Source of the DNA: Chloroflexota bacterium
Lineage (GTDB): Bacteria; Chloroflexota; Anaerolineae; Anaerolineales; UBA11858
Assembly: GCA_018648225.1 (NCBI GenBank)
Contig: JABGRQ010000108.1
Span: 1-43,857, forward strand
DNA: 43,857 nt
Direction: 5' to 3'
The notes under the pieces were generated by a model. The model had not been told where the DNA came from. It worked only from the letters and a program-made list of their open reading frames with translations, and made no database searches. This document shows, one piece after another, positions 24,248 to 32,605 of the stretch (position 1 is its first letter; the number at the start of each line of letters is the position of its first letter). A program made the position numbers and the translations under genes.

Positions 24248-26497
24248 TTATTGCAGATAATCCATCCAGCTATCAGCTTCGTTAATCAGCACATCGCGTT
24301 CCTTGCCGCCGCCTTGAGACTCGCCAACCACCCCCAGGTCTTCCAATTCGTCAATCAGGCGTGCCGCCCGCGGGTAGCCGATGCGCAACTGCCGCTGGAG
24401 CATGGAGATGCTGGCGCGTTGCGTTTGCTGTACCAGTTTGATCGCTTCTTCGATCAGCCCATCGCGATCCGAAAGTACGGCTTCTTTTTCGAGCATGGCA
24501 TCCCAGGGGGGCGTATCTTCGGCTTTGATCTGGCTGGATTTCTGCCAGAAATCAACAACTTTTTCCAATTCATGGTCAGTGATCCACACGCCCTGGACGC
24601 GAATGGGGCTGCCCGCTTCTGGCGGTAAAAAGAGCATGTCGCCGCTGCCCAGTAGATGCTCGGCCCCGGTGGTATCCAAAATCACGCGCGAGTCAATTGA
24701 AGATGCTACTGAAAAAGACATACGCGCCGGGAAGTTGGCCTTAATCAACCCGGTGACCACATCGGTGCTGGGGCGCTGTGTTGCGACTACCAAGTGAATA
24801 CCCGTGGCGCGCGCCATCTGCGCCAGACGTACCAGATTGTGCTCGGTTTGTTCAGGAGCCGACATCATCAAATCGGCCAATTCGTCAATCAGCACCACAA
24901 TGCGCGGCAGGGTTTCGCCATCTTTGCGGCGCGCCATCTTGCGGTTGAAGGTATCGATATTGCGCGAGCGTGATTCTTCGAGCAATATATAACGCCGATC
25001 CATCTCGCTGACCACCCAACGTAATACCCCTAGAATTCGCTCCAGGTCGGTTTCCACTTTGCCATACAAGTGCGGCAATCCGTTGAAACGAATCAATTCC
25101 ACCATTTTGGGATCAATCATCACCAGGCGCAAATCGCGCGGGGTATTATTCATCACCAGACACGTTGTGATCGCCGCGATACTCACCGATTTGCCCGAAC
25201 CGGTTGTTCCGGCGATTAACAGGTGTGGCATGGTTGATAAATCGGCCACTACAGCCTCGCCCGAGACATCGCGCCCCAGTGCAATTGCCAGCGGCGACTT
25301 GGTCTTGTGAAAAGCCGCCGACTCCAGAACCGCCCGCAAGCGCACTACGCTCGATTGCGAATTGGGCACTTCGATACCAATATACGCTCGGCCCGGCACC
25401 GGAGCCTGAATACGCAGCCGCGACGCCGATAACGCCAGCGCCAGATCGCGTGATAGCCCCGAAACCTGCGAAACGCGCACTTTGCGCATATGCGCAATTT
25501 CATCGGCGGTCGCGCCCGGTTTCTCAATATAGCCCGGTTCTACGGCAAATTGCGTTACCGTTGGCCCCACCTGAAAACCGACCACCTTGGCCGGGATGCC
25601 AAACTCAGCCAGCGTTTGCTCGATCAGCCCGGCGCGCTGGTTGATATGTCGCTCGCTGGGGCGATGCCCTTTTTCGGCAGAGAGCATCTCCAGACTGGGC
25701 AAATCTTCGGCACGCGTCAGTGGCTCGATAGGCAATTCATCTTGCGTGGGTTCAACTTTAAAACTCTTGCGGAATTCGGGCGCGACCCGTTGAGGTTTTT
25801 TCTTGGATGCCTGTGCCGCGGCTCGTTGTGAATTACCAAGATCGGCAGGCGCCACGCTGACGGCAGAGGCGCGTGGTCCTGCAATTCTCGGGGTAGATTC
25901 CGCCGAAAGGGCGCGTTCCAGCCAGCCCGTCAGCCACCCCACCAGATTTAACCCCATCGTGACGAAAATCAGGAAGGCAATCAGCGTGACCCCCAAAGCC
26001 AACAAATAGGGCATAAATGACTTCAACAACTCTGCCAGACCCCAGCCCACCAATCCGCCGTCCAGGCCAAGTTCGGCGCGTTCCAGCGTATTGGCGGTGA
26101 GATTATCATCCCGGATCAGCGTCAGCAATGCCATAAACGAGAAAGCCGCGCCCTCCAGGGCAAAAATGCGCCCCCAACGGATCGCGGGCATATCCTCCGC
26201 CCGGCGGCGCAGCAGGAACAGCCCAAGCGCACCAGTAGAAAGCACCACAAAAATGCTGCCCCAGCCTAGCCACCGTTTAATAAAACTAACCCACGCGGTG
26301 AGCAGTTTGCCGCTGGCTAACTCAGGGGTGAGAATGCCCAATAATGTCATCAGGGCAATGGCGATGACCAATACTCCGGCGATATCCCCGACGAAGCGCT
26401 CGAAGCGCAGCCATAGGCCCACAACCCGGTTTGAGAATTGAGATTGTGGGGATGACGGAGTTTTTTTATTCGCTGATGAGGAAGATGAGCGTGCCAT
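24248..26497 (-). CDS. ftsK: DNA translocase FtsK/SpoIIIE
   Basis: This 749-aa protein has four N-terminal helices (about residues 38-58, 74-96, 108-128, 160-185), a short linker (200-265), the alpha/beta motor domain with Walker A GTTGSGKS (430-437) and Walker B VVLIDELAD, then the FtsK motif ATQRPSTDVVTG. The C-terminal gamma winged helix (SMLQRQLRIGYPRAARLI) reads polar DNA sites. The protein pumps chromosome ends across the division septum. The short linker makes it SpoIIIE-like in size. The start is ATG 26497, with only a weak ribosome site (AGGG 11 bases upstream). Confidence 0.96.
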   Translation of the reverse strand: MARSSSSSANKKTPSSPQSQFSNRVVGLWLRFERFVGDIAGVLVIAIALMTLLGILTPELASGKLLTAWVSFIKRWLGWGSIFVVLSTGALGLFLLRRRAEDMPAIRWGRIFALEGAAFSFMALLTLIRDDNLTANTLERAELGLDGGLVGWGLAELLKSFMPYLLALGVTLIAFLIFVTMGLNLVGWLTGWLERALSAESTPRIAGPRASAVSVAPADLGNSQRAAAQASKKKPQRVAPEFRKSFKVEPTQDELPIEPLTRAEDLPSLEMLSAEKGHRPSERHINQRAGLIEQTLAEFGIPAKVVGFQVGPTVTQFAVEPGYIEKPGATADEIAHMRKVRVSQVSGLSRDLALALSASRLRIQAPVPGRAYIGIEVPNSQSSVVRLRAVLESAAFHKTKSPLAIALGRDVSGEAVVADLSTMPHLLIAGTTGSGKSVSIAAITTCLVMNNTPRDLRLVMIDPKMVELIRFNGLPHLYGKVETDLERILGVLRWVVSEMDRRYILLEESRSRNIDTFNRKMARRKDGETLPRIVVLIDELADLMMSAPEQTEHNLVRLAQMARATGIHLVVATQRPSTDVVTGLIKANFPARMSFSVASSIDSRVILDTTGAEHLLGSGDMLFLPPEAGSPIRVQGVWITDHELEKVVDFWQKSSQIKAEDTPPWDAMLEKEAVLSDRDGLIEEAIKLVQQTQRASISMLQRQLRIGYPRAARLIDELEDLGVVGESQGGGKERDVLINEADSWMDYLQ

Positions 26498-26524
26498 ACA
26501 AAAACAGACCCTACGGGTTTTTAA

Positions 26525-27442
26525 TTAGCGACTACCAGCAACCCAGATGCCAGCCAGAATAAGTATAGCACCAAAACCCATCATCAAGGATGGCGTCTCC
26601 CCCAAGAGAAAATAAGCCAATACCGCCGATCCGATGGGTTCGCCCAATAAAGTGATCGAAACAAAAGCCGCCGATAGATAGCGCAAGGCCCAGTTAAAGG
26701 TTGAATGACCCAGGAGTTGCGGCACCAGCGCCAACAGCAATAACCACAAATAAGCCCGCGGTGGATGCCCGGCCAATGTTTCACCGGCGATCAGCATATA
26801 CCCCAATAGAAAAATCGCCGCTACTCCGTATACCAGAAAAATATATGGGACAAGTGAAATTCCTTCGCGCAATCTACGCCCGATGAGCAAATACCCGGCT
26901 CCGGCCAATGCGCCTGCCAGGGCGAGTAAATCCCCCGTGAAGGCCTCCCCCGCCACAAAATCTGAGAACGGCGGACATTGCAGGCTGCCTCCCCCCAGGG
27001 TGCATGAATCACTCAACCCTACGATCGTCCCGCCGAGCAGCGCCAATCCCATACCCAATACGACAACCCGCCTGACTGGCTCTTTGATCGTTAGCGGGGC
27101 CAGAAGGGCTACCCACAGCGGCGCGGTGCTCACCAGCACCACTGAACTGGCAACACTAGTGTATTCGAGGGAGGTAATCCAGGTGGCAAAGTGCAGCGAC
27201 AAGAAGAAGCCCGAAAGCAACGCCAGCAGTAATTCGCGCAGCGTGAGGGCACGGATTTCGGCGCGATGACGCCATGCAACCAGAACAGCCAAAATAGCCC
27301 CGGCAATGCTCAAACGCCCGGCAGCGATGACGATTGAGGCCATATCGGCCTGCGCGTAACGAATAAATATGGAAGATGTTGAAACGGCCAGGATTCCAAA
27401 GGGGATGGCGAGTTTTGGGGAGATGGGGGGGCGCGATTCCAT
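26525..27442 (-). CDS. EamA/DMT-family transporter
   Basis: This 305-aa protein has ten transmembrane helices in two EamA repeats (about residues 12-145 and 165-300). Typical phrases are LHFATWITSLEYTSVASSVVL in the first repeat and FVSITLLGEPIGSAVLAY in the second. The family exports metabolites or amino acids; this substrate is unknown. It lies 18 bp after sodX on the same strand and 27 bp before ftsK. No Shine-Dalgarno, but TATAAT ends seven bases before the ATG. Confidence 0.9.
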   Translation of the reverse strand: MESRPPISPKLAIPFGILAVSTSSIFIRYAQADMASIVIAAGRLSIAGAILAVLVAWRHRAEIRALTLRELLLALLSGFFLSLHFATWITSLEYTSVASSVVLVSTAPLWVALLAPLTIKEPVRRVVVLGMGLALLGGTIVGLSDSCTLGGGSLQCPPFSDFVAGEAFTGDLLALAGALAGAGYLLIGRRLREGISLVPYIFLVYGVAAIFLLGYMLIAGETLAGHPPRAYLWLLLLALVPQLLGHSTFNWALRYLSAAFVSITLLGEPIGSAVLAYFLLGETPSLMMGFGAILILAGIWVAGSR

Positions 27443-27449
27443 AGCGCCG

Positions 27450-27455
27450 ATTATA
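27450..27455 (-). promoter_or_regulatory. -10 box close to the DMT transporter start
   Basis: A perfect TATAAT on the minus strand ends seven bases before ATG 27442, inside the 18-bp gap after sodX. Confidence 0.45.
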
Positions 27456-27460
27456 AACGA

Positions 27461-27757
27461 TCAGCGTGGCTTGCGGATATGCCAGATGGCTTTGCCGATT
27501 AGATTTGTCGGGGAAATGGGGCCGAAGGTGGCGCTATCGATACTGTGAGGGTGCGTGCCGGTGACGAAGATTTGTGCGCCATCAGGTGAGATATGTTCCA
27601 CGCGCTTTATCATCCGCCCGTAGATTTCATGCCGAAAGACAATCACATCGCCAGAACGCAAACGCCGGACGCGGACATTGGTTGCCAGTAGCACATAATC
27701 CCCCGTCTGATATCTGGGCGATAAACTCTCACCGGTGACTTTAATAATTTTGAGCAT
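27461..27757 (-). CDS. sodX: Nickel superoxide dismutase maturation peptidase
   Basis: This 98-aa S26 signal-peptidase-like protein has catalytic Ser S11 in GESLSP and general-base Lys K51 in RMIKRV. It has no membrane helix, unlike a true signal peptidase, as expected for the protease that trims the SodN leader to expose the nickel-binding His. It directly follows sodN. The frame opens at TTG 27763, but ATG 27757 is preferred; neither has a ribosome site. The start lies only 9 bases beyond the terminator stem that follows sodN. Confidence 0.88.
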   Translation of the reverse strand: MLKIIKVTGESLSPRYQTGDYVLLATNVRVRRLRSGDVIVFRHEIYGRMIKRVEHISPDGAQIFVTGTHPHSIDSATFGPISPTNLIGKAIWHIRKPR

Positions 27758-27765
27758 GAACAATG

Positions 27766-27816
27766 CCGAAAAATAAAGCTGTCAGCGTGACCCATGCTGA
27801 CAGCTTTATTTTTCGG
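27766..27816. terminator. Terminator hairpin between sodN and sodX
   Basis: A perfect 21-bp inverted repeat beginning CCGAAAAATAAAGC and ending GCTTTATTTTTCGG, loop 9 nt. As it lies between two co-directional genes it should lower sodX relative to sodN. Confidence 0.9.
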
Positions 27817-27826
27817 CTCTTTTTTT

Positions 27827-28315
27827 CTAGAGTTCGGGATAAACCATCTCCAACGCCGGAGCGTAGGGAGCTTTGGCTTTCTTGGTCTTTACGTTCTTGG
27901 TCGCCCAGAAAATCTCGGCAAACTGATTGACAGCCTCAACAAAGGCCACGCCCGCCTCGCGGTCGGCAGTCTGGCGCACCTTGGAACCAAGCTGCATAAC
28001 TTTGTGAACCACGCCGGTCAGTTCGGGGTGTGCTTCAACGTGGTGATCTTTAATATAATCACCCCAGATAATGCGAACTTCGTGCTTGGCATTCTCGGCG
28101 TGCTCTTCTTTCACGGCAATATAGCGAGACATGCTGTTGTCGCGGGCAACGCCTTCGCTTTCCAGACCGGCCATCAAATCCATCATACGCACAACAGTCA
28201 GGGCGCTGATTTGGGCAACAATCGGGTCGTAGATGCCACAGGGAACGTCGCAGTGCGCTTTGGCTTCTTCAAAGCCGAGTTTCGTATCCAGGGTTTGAAA
28301 AATTTTGTGGAACAT
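27827..28315 (-). CDS. sodN: Nickel superoxide dismutase
   Basis: This 162-aa precursor has the nickel hook HCDVPCGIYDP at residues 21-31, preceded by a 20-aa leader that must be removed so His21 becomes the N-terminus. Mature ligands would be His1, Cys2 and Cys6. The rest is the four-helix bundle of the family, which removes superoxide in the cytoplasm. AGGAGG seven bases before the ATG and a consensus promoter suggest strong expression. sodX for maturation follows. Confidence 0.97.
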   Translation of the reverse strand: MFHKIFQTLDTKLGFEEAKAHCDVPCGIYDPIVAQISALTVVRMMDLMAGLESEGVARDNSMSRYIAVKEEHAENAKHEVRIIWGDYIKDHHVEAHPELTGVVHKVMQLGSKVRQTADREAGVAFVEAVNQFAEIFWATKNVKTKKAKAPYAPALEMVYPEL

Positions 28316-28382
28316 CGTAGCCTCCTAAGGGGGTGGATAGGGTTAAGAGTTAATTTGAAACTCAATAATTTAATTTATATAT

Positions 28383-28411
28383 ATCATAAATAATAAGACT
28401 ATTTCTGTCAA
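28383..28411 (-). promoter_or_regulatory. sodN promoter
   Basis: Consensus TTGACA, a 17-bp spacer and TATGAT on the minus strand. The leader is about 60 nt and AT-rich. No obvious Nur-type operator could be confirmed. Confidence 0.8.
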
Positions 28412-28450
28412 GAATAGATGTGATTTTGCAGTGGAATCATACAAAATTCA

Positions 28451-28573
28451 TATATAGGACTACGCAAAACGATGAGAAATATACCAAAAATAGGGGTGTG
28501 TGGGGTGCAAAGCACCCCACACACCCCTATTTTTGGGTTTTCTTTTGCGAAAGTGCGTAAGTCCTGATATATA
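28451..28573. repeat. Nested palindromic element with 24-bp perfect inner arms
   Basis: Outer arms: TATATAGGACTACGCA and TGCGTAAGTCCTGATATA, with small bulges. Inner palindrome: CAAAAATAGGGGTGTG onward at 28485-28508 pairs perfectly with 28512-28535 around an AAA loop. It lies between two divergent genes. The inner arm is shared with the hairpin at 34964-35018. Confidence 0.8.
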
Positions 28574-28575
28574 AT
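28570..28575 (+). promoter_or_regulatory. -10 box close to the PIG-L gene start
   Basis: TATAAT ends seven bases before ATG 28583; a TTGCGA lies 19 bp further up. It overlaps the right end of the palindromic element. Confidence 0.5.
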
Positions 28576-28582
28576 CTCACCA

Positions 28583-29299
28583 ATGACTTGGATTTACCTC
28601 TCCCCGCATCTCGATGATATTGCCCTCTCGCTCGGTGGGCTGCTGTGGCGGCAAAGTCTGGCTGGTGAACGCATCAGTGTGTGGACGATCTGCGCGGGTG
28701 ATGCGCCCTCAGGCCCACTCTCGCCCTTTGCCCGCGCTCTGCATCGGCGTTGGGGTGTGGGGCGCGAGGCCACAGCTGTGCGTCGGGCCGAAGATATTGA
28801 ATCATGTCGTGTGCTGGAAGTAGCATACCGTCATTTTTCGCTGCCCGATTGCATTTATCGCCGCTCGCTGCGCACCGGTGAACCGCTTTATGCTACCGAA
28901 GAAGCCATTTTTGGCGAAGTTCACCCAGATGAAGCCGTGCTGGTGGATCAGTTGGCTCAAACCATGAAGGCTACCCTGCCCGTCGATGCCAAAATCATCA
29001 TTCCCTGGGGGTTGGGTGGGCATGTGGATCATCGCCTGACGCGGGCCGCGGCTGAGCGATTGGGCTGCCCCCTGGGGTATTACGCCGACTACCCCTACGT
29101 GCTGGATGTCCCTGCCTGGGATGTAGGTGATCTGACTCCCCGGCAATATCCTATCTCGAAGGCTGCACTGGCAAAATGGCAATCTGCAGTGGCGGCACAT
29201 CAATCTCAAATTAGCACCTTTTGGGCCAGTCGTGATGAAATGTACGCCGCGATCCAATTTTACGTTGAAAGGCAAGCAGGCGTGACCCTTTGGTGCTAG
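28583..29299 (+). CDS. PIG-L/LmbE-family deacetylase
   Basis: This 238-aa protein has the zinc-binding N-terminal motif SPHLDDIALSLGG (H9, D11, D12; a variant of the usual HPDD) and the later GGHVDH (H147, H150). The family removes acetyl groups from GlcNAc-type sugars in GPI, mycothiol, bacillithiol or lipid synthesis. The substrate is not clear here, and no glycosyltransferase is adjacent. No Shine-Dalgarno; probably leaderless. Confidence 0.9.
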   Translation: MTWIYLSPHLDDIALSLGGLLWRQSLAGERISVWTICAGDAPSGPLSPFARALHRRWGVGREATAVRRAEDIESCRVLEVAYRHFSLPDCIYRRSLRTGEPLYATEEAIFGEVHPDEAVLVDQLAQTMKATLPVDAKIIIPWGLGGHVDHRLTRAAAERLGCPLGYYADYPYVLDVPAWDVGDLTPRQYPISKAALAKWQSAVAAHQSQISTFWASRDEMYAAIQFYVERQAGVTLWC

Positions 29300-29321
29300 A
29301 ATGAATGTTCTGTTTTTGCCC

Positions 29322-29350
29322 TTGTCATGCATAAAAACTTGTGCTAGAAT
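29322..29350 (+). promoter_or_regulatory. greA promoter
   Basis: TTGTCA, a 17-bp spacer and TAGAAT. The predicted start near 29357 leaves a leader of about 245 nt before greA. I see no clear fold or terminator in it; a 54-codon frame from 29392 lacks a ribosome site. Confidence 0.7.
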
Positions 29351-29601
29351 TCTGCCCGCGGCGCAGAAAGTTATGCGTCATTTTTTTGTTCATGGCGCTT
29401 CTTGCTGATAATAATCTTCACTCATCCGAACGATTACGCTCAGTAAGAGGTTTTTTGTTACAGGATGGGGCGCAGACCATTATAGTTGTGCAGGCCCTAA
29501 GAATTTTTGCAACAACCAGAAGTTGTAACCACTCAAATGACTCCTTTTGGGATTGACCTATATTGAGCAGTTACATGAGCATAAAGGTGCAAGGACGAAT
29601 G

Positions 29602-30069
29602 ATGCCACCAACCTATTTGACCCAAGAAGGTTATGAAAAACTGCAAGAAGAGCTTGAATACTTGCGCACAACTCGGCGAAAAGAAGTTGCCGAGCGTTTG
29701 CGCGAGGCACTTGAAGATGGCGATGCAGGCGTCGATGCGGATGCCGAATGCGATGCCGCACGCAATGAGCAATCTTTTGTTGAAGGGCGCATTCGCGAAC
29801 TTGAGTTGATTCTTGCAAACGCCAAGTTAATCTCAGACGAAGACAAAAACGGGTTTGTGCAAATTGGCACCAAAGTGACAATTAAGGAAGACGGTATGGA
29901 GCCTGAAGCCTATACTATCGTTGGGGCTGTTGAAGCCGACCCGCGCAACGGATTGATTTCGAATGAATCTCCCTTGGGGAAAGCATTGCTAACACATAAA
30001 AAAGGCGATCTGGTGACTGTAAACGCACCCAATGGTTCATTTACGGTATCGGTATTGAAGGTCGAATAA
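29602..30069 (+). CDS. greA: Transcription elongation factor GreA
   Basis: This 155-aa GreA has the N-terminal coiled coil (YLTQEGYEKLQEELEYL to EGRIRELELI) and the C-terminal FKBP-like domain (GLISNESPLGKALL). GreA enters the RNA polymerase channel and stimulates cleavage of backtracked RNA with acidic tip residues. The tip here reads GDAGVDADAEC in place of the usual GDL-x-ENAEY: D41 is kept, the loop is two residues longer, and the Glu is replaced by Asp. Four possible starts exist (29563, 29575, 29599, 29602); AAGGA six bases before ATG 29602 decides. Confidence 0.94.
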   Translation: MPPTYLTQEGYEKLQEELEYLRTTRRKEVAERLREALEDGDAGVDADAECDAARNEQSFVEGRIRELELILANAKLISDEDKNGFVQIGTKVTIKEDGMEPEAYTIVGAVEADPRNGLISNESPLGKALLTHKKGDLVTVNAPNGSFTVSVLKVE

Positions 30070-30091
30070 AAGTTAAGGCGTGATAAAATTT

Positions 30092-30126
30092 GCCCCGCGC
30101 CAATTTGTTGGTGCGGGGCTTTTTTA
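30092..30126 (+). terminator. greA terminator
   Basis: GCCCCGCGCCAA, TTTG, TTGGTGCGGGGC, then TTTTTT. Confidence 0.92.
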
Positions 30127-30159
30127 TAGTATTTTGATACTACAAAAGTGTAGTTTTTT

Positions 30160-30265
30160 ATCACGAATGATAACGAGTAACTCAAATAACACGAGTGTTT
30201 TTCTGTGAAATCTGAACCCCGTCATTATATTCGTGCCATTTGAGCCATTCGAAAAAATTCGTGAT
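30160..30265. repeat. Dispersed repeat with ATCACGAAT/ATTCGTGAT ends
   Basis: Perfect 9-bp inverted ends about 106 bp apart, with further CACGA/TCGTG units and ACTCAAAT/ATTTGAG inside. There is no coding capacity. It occupies the gap upstream of lysS; no clear lysS promoter could be picked out between it and the gene. Confidence 0.6.
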
Positions 30266-30323
30266 TTTCCAACCATATGGGATAGCGACTTCCGAGATAT
30301 TCCCACAGACTAAGGAGTACAAC

Positions 30324-31841
30324 ATGGCGGCTGAGTTATCCAATTTAGAGCAAATTCGTATTGAAAAAATTCATGCGCTGCGTGCCGAAGGTGTAGAGCC
30401 TTTCCCTTCACGGGCAGAGCGCACGCATACTGCGCAGGCTGCCATCGAGGCTTTCGAGACGGTTGAAGGGGATGAGAACGCAGACTCGGTGATCGTCACA
30501 TTAACCGGACGATTGCGTTCAATGCGCCCGATGGGTAAGATTACTTTTGCACATATCGAAGACGGTACAGGACGCGTGCAACTTTTCTTGCGCCTGAATG
30601 ATGTTGGCGAAGAAGCGCTGCAATTTTTCAGCCGCAACTTTGATCTGGGCGATTTTGTACAGGCCACTGGATTAATGTTTCGTACGCGCACCGGCGAAGC
30701 CACAGTACGGGTTGAGGCTTTCCGCATGTTGGCAAAGGCAGTCACGCCGCTGCCAGCCGCAAAAGATGAAGTTGTGGATGGCGAAGTTGTGCAACATGCC
30801 ACGCTCAACGATCCCGAAACGCGTTTTCGCCAACGTTATGCCGATTTAGCCATCAACGCTGAGGTGCGCGCCGTTTTCCGTAAACGTTCAGCGATTCTGC
30901 GTGCCTTGCGCGATTTTATGGATAACGAGGGTTTTCTCGAAGTGGAAACGCCCATCTTGCAGCCCATCTATGGCGGGGCGGCGGCGCAGCCTTTTGTGAC
31001 TCATCATAACCAACTCAAGCAAGATTTATATTTGCGAATTTCATTCGAGTTATATCTGAAACGTTTGTTGGTTGGCGGCTTCGAAAAGGTCTATGAAATT
31101 GGGCGCGATTTTCGTAATGAGGGCGTGTCTTTCAAACACAATCCAGAATTTACCCAACTAGAATTTTATTGGGCCTATGCCGATTACGAACAGGTAATGG
31201 CGCTCACCGAGCAAATGCTGGCATTTGTGGCCAATCGAGTCTTTGGTAAGGGTACATTTGTATTCAAGGGGCAAGCGATCAATCTTGATCCGCCCTGGCA
31301 GCGCGTGGAATTGCGCCAGGGCCTTCTCGACAAAATCGGCATTGATATTCAGAATCACCTCACGAGCGAGAGTCTCGCCGCAGCGATGAAAGCCCAGGGC
31401 ATCGATTCCCCACCCGGAGCCACGCGCGGCAAACTCATCGATCTACTGGGCAGCACCTATCTGGAGCCAACCTTTATCCAGCCGACGTTCCTCTATAATT
31501 ATCCGCGCGACATTTCTCCGCTGGCAAAATCCATCCCCGGCGATCCGCTGACGGTGGAGCGGTTTGAGGGTTTTATCGGCGGTATGGAGTTGTGCAACGC
31601 TTTCACCGAATTGAATGATCCGCTCGATCAAGAGGCGCGTTTTGTTGAAATGGGGCGGGATTATGATGCCGATGACGAAGAACACCATCCCATTGATGAG
31701 GATTATCTGCGTGCCATGCGCTACGGGATGCCCCCGAACGGCGGTTTTGGTTTAGGTGTGGATCGCCTGGTGATGCTTCTGACGGATCAGCATAGCATAC
31801 GCGAGGTGCTGCTATTCCCCCATTTGCGCAGCAAAGAATAG
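30324..31841 (+). CDS. lysS: Lysyl-tRNA synthetase, class II
   Basis: This 505-aa protein has an N-terminal OB-fold tRNA-binding domain (about 60-160) and a class II catalytic core. Motif 1 is near FLEVETPILQP, motif 2 is KVYEIGRDFRNEG with the following HNPEFTQLEFYWAY, and motif 3 is GFGLGVDRLVMLL. The length and the SIREVLLFPHLR end match LysRS. AAGGAG eight bases before ATG 30324 decides the start. A GC-rich palindrome and a strong terminator follow the stop. Confidence 0.97.
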   Translation: MAAELSNLEQIRIEKIHALRAEGVEPFPSRAERTHTAQAAIEAFETVEGDENADSVIVTLTGRLRSMRPMGKITFAHIEDGTGRVQLFLRLNDVGEEALQFFSRNFDLGDFVQATGLMFRTRTGEATVRVEAFRMLAKAVTPLPAAKDEVVDGEVVQHATLNDPETRFRQRYADLAINAEVRAVFRKRSAILRALRDFMDNEGFLEVETPILQPIYGGAAAQPFVTHHNQLKQDLYLRISFELYLKRLLVGGFEKVYEIGRDFRNEGVSFKHNPEFTQLEFYWAYADYEQVMALTEQMLAFVANRVFGKGTFVFKGQAINLDPPWQRVELRQGLLDKIGIDIQNHLTSESLAAAMKAQGIDSPPGATRGKLIDLLGSTYLEPTFIQPTFLYNYPRDISPLAKSIPGDPLTVERFEGFIGGMELCNAFTELNDPLDQEARFVEMGRDYDADDEEHHPIDEDYLRAMRYGMPPNGGFGLGVDRLVMLLTDQHSIREVLLFPHLRSKE

Positions 31842-31854
31842 CCCCCACCCTTGT

Positions 31855-31879
31855 CCCCTCCCCCGTATCGGGGGAGGGG
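31855..31879. repeat. GC-rich palindrome after lysS
   Basis: CCCCTCCCCCG, TAT, CGGGGGAGGGG: a perfect 11-bp palindrome with a CCCCCACCCTTGT lead-in. It resembles the repeat inside ileS. Confidence 0.65.
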
Positions 31880-31888
31880 AATTGGTCG

Positions 31889-31932
31889 AAAAAAGATAAG
31901 TCGAAGCAATATTGCTTCGACTTATCTTTTTT
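31889..31932. terminator. Bidirectional terminator between lysS and the kinase gene
   Basis: AAAAAAGATAAGTCGAAGCA onward is a perfect 22-bp palindrome with no loop bases between the arms. Its right arm overlaps the last four codons and stop of the convergent kinase gene. Confidence 0.93.
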
Positions 31933-32602
31933 TGACAATATAATTGCGCCCGTTGGCGACTTCTTCAGGGTCAAAAACGACCACATCTTTTCCGGTGAGT
32001 TTTTGTTGCACCTTTTGGACGATTAGCGCCAAATGGCCGGGGTGTTCGACAAAATCCATGTCATCGGCGGGGACGGTGAGTACCGGGCATAAACTGAAGT
32101 TGTTGACCCAGGATTCGTATAACTGGTTGAGTTGGTGCAAATAATCCTGGCTGATTTCTCGCTCGTAGTCGCGGCCGCGGCGATGGATGCGGCGCAGCAG
32201 CGTAGTTTCGGAGGCGCGCAGGTAGACCACCAGGTCGGGCGGGGGTAAGAATTCACTCAAAACCTGATACAACTCCCAATAGGTTGTGTAATCGCGCTCG
32301 CCCATCTGGCCTTGCAGGTGGAGGTTGCGGGCGAAGACCTCGGCATCTTCATACACGCTGCGATCCTGAATCACCGAATGGGGTTGATCGATCAGGCGAC
32401 GATGAATGCGCAGCCGGTGGGTGAGAAAGAAAAGTTGTGAATGGAAGGCCCAGGTTTTCATATCCCGGTAAAAATCTGGCAGGTAGGGATTTTCAGCTTC
32501 CGGTTCGTAGAACGGCTGCCAATTCAGGTGTTTGGCGAGCATATTTACTAGAGTTGATTTTCCAACGCCAATATTTCCAGCAACAGCAATAAATTTTTTC
32601 AT
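31922..32602 (-). CDS. Deoxynucleoside kinase
   Basis: This 226-aa protein of the dNK/dCK/dGK family has P-loop GNIGVGKST (9-17), YEPEAENPYLPDFY, DRSVYEDAEVFA (the DRS motif with catalytic context) and the LID RRIHRRGRDYER. It phosphorylates deoxynucleosides for salvage, most likely deoxyadenosine or deoxyguanosine, though specificity is not readable. Its start is 3 bp after the stop of the PEP-synthase-like gene. Its 3' end is part of the terminator palindrome. Confidence 0.92.
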   Translation of the reverse strand: MKKFIAVAGNIGVGKSTLVNMLAKHLNWQPFYEPEAENPYLPDFYRDMKTWAFHSQLFFLTHRLRIHRRLIDQPHSVIQDRSVYEDAEVFARNLHLQGQMGERDYTTYWELYQVLSEFLPPPDLVVYLRASETTLLRRIHRRGRDYEREISQDYLHQLNQLYESWVNNFSLCPVLTVPADDMDFVEHPGHLALIVQKVQQKLTGKDVVVFDPEEVANGRNYIVKKR

Positions 32603-32605
32603 TTT

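Noticed and set aside
29341-29556. Small open frame in the greA leader (71 aa, or 54 aa from ATG 29392)
   Set aside because: No ribosome site and no recognisable sequence; kept only as a remark in the greA promoter entry.
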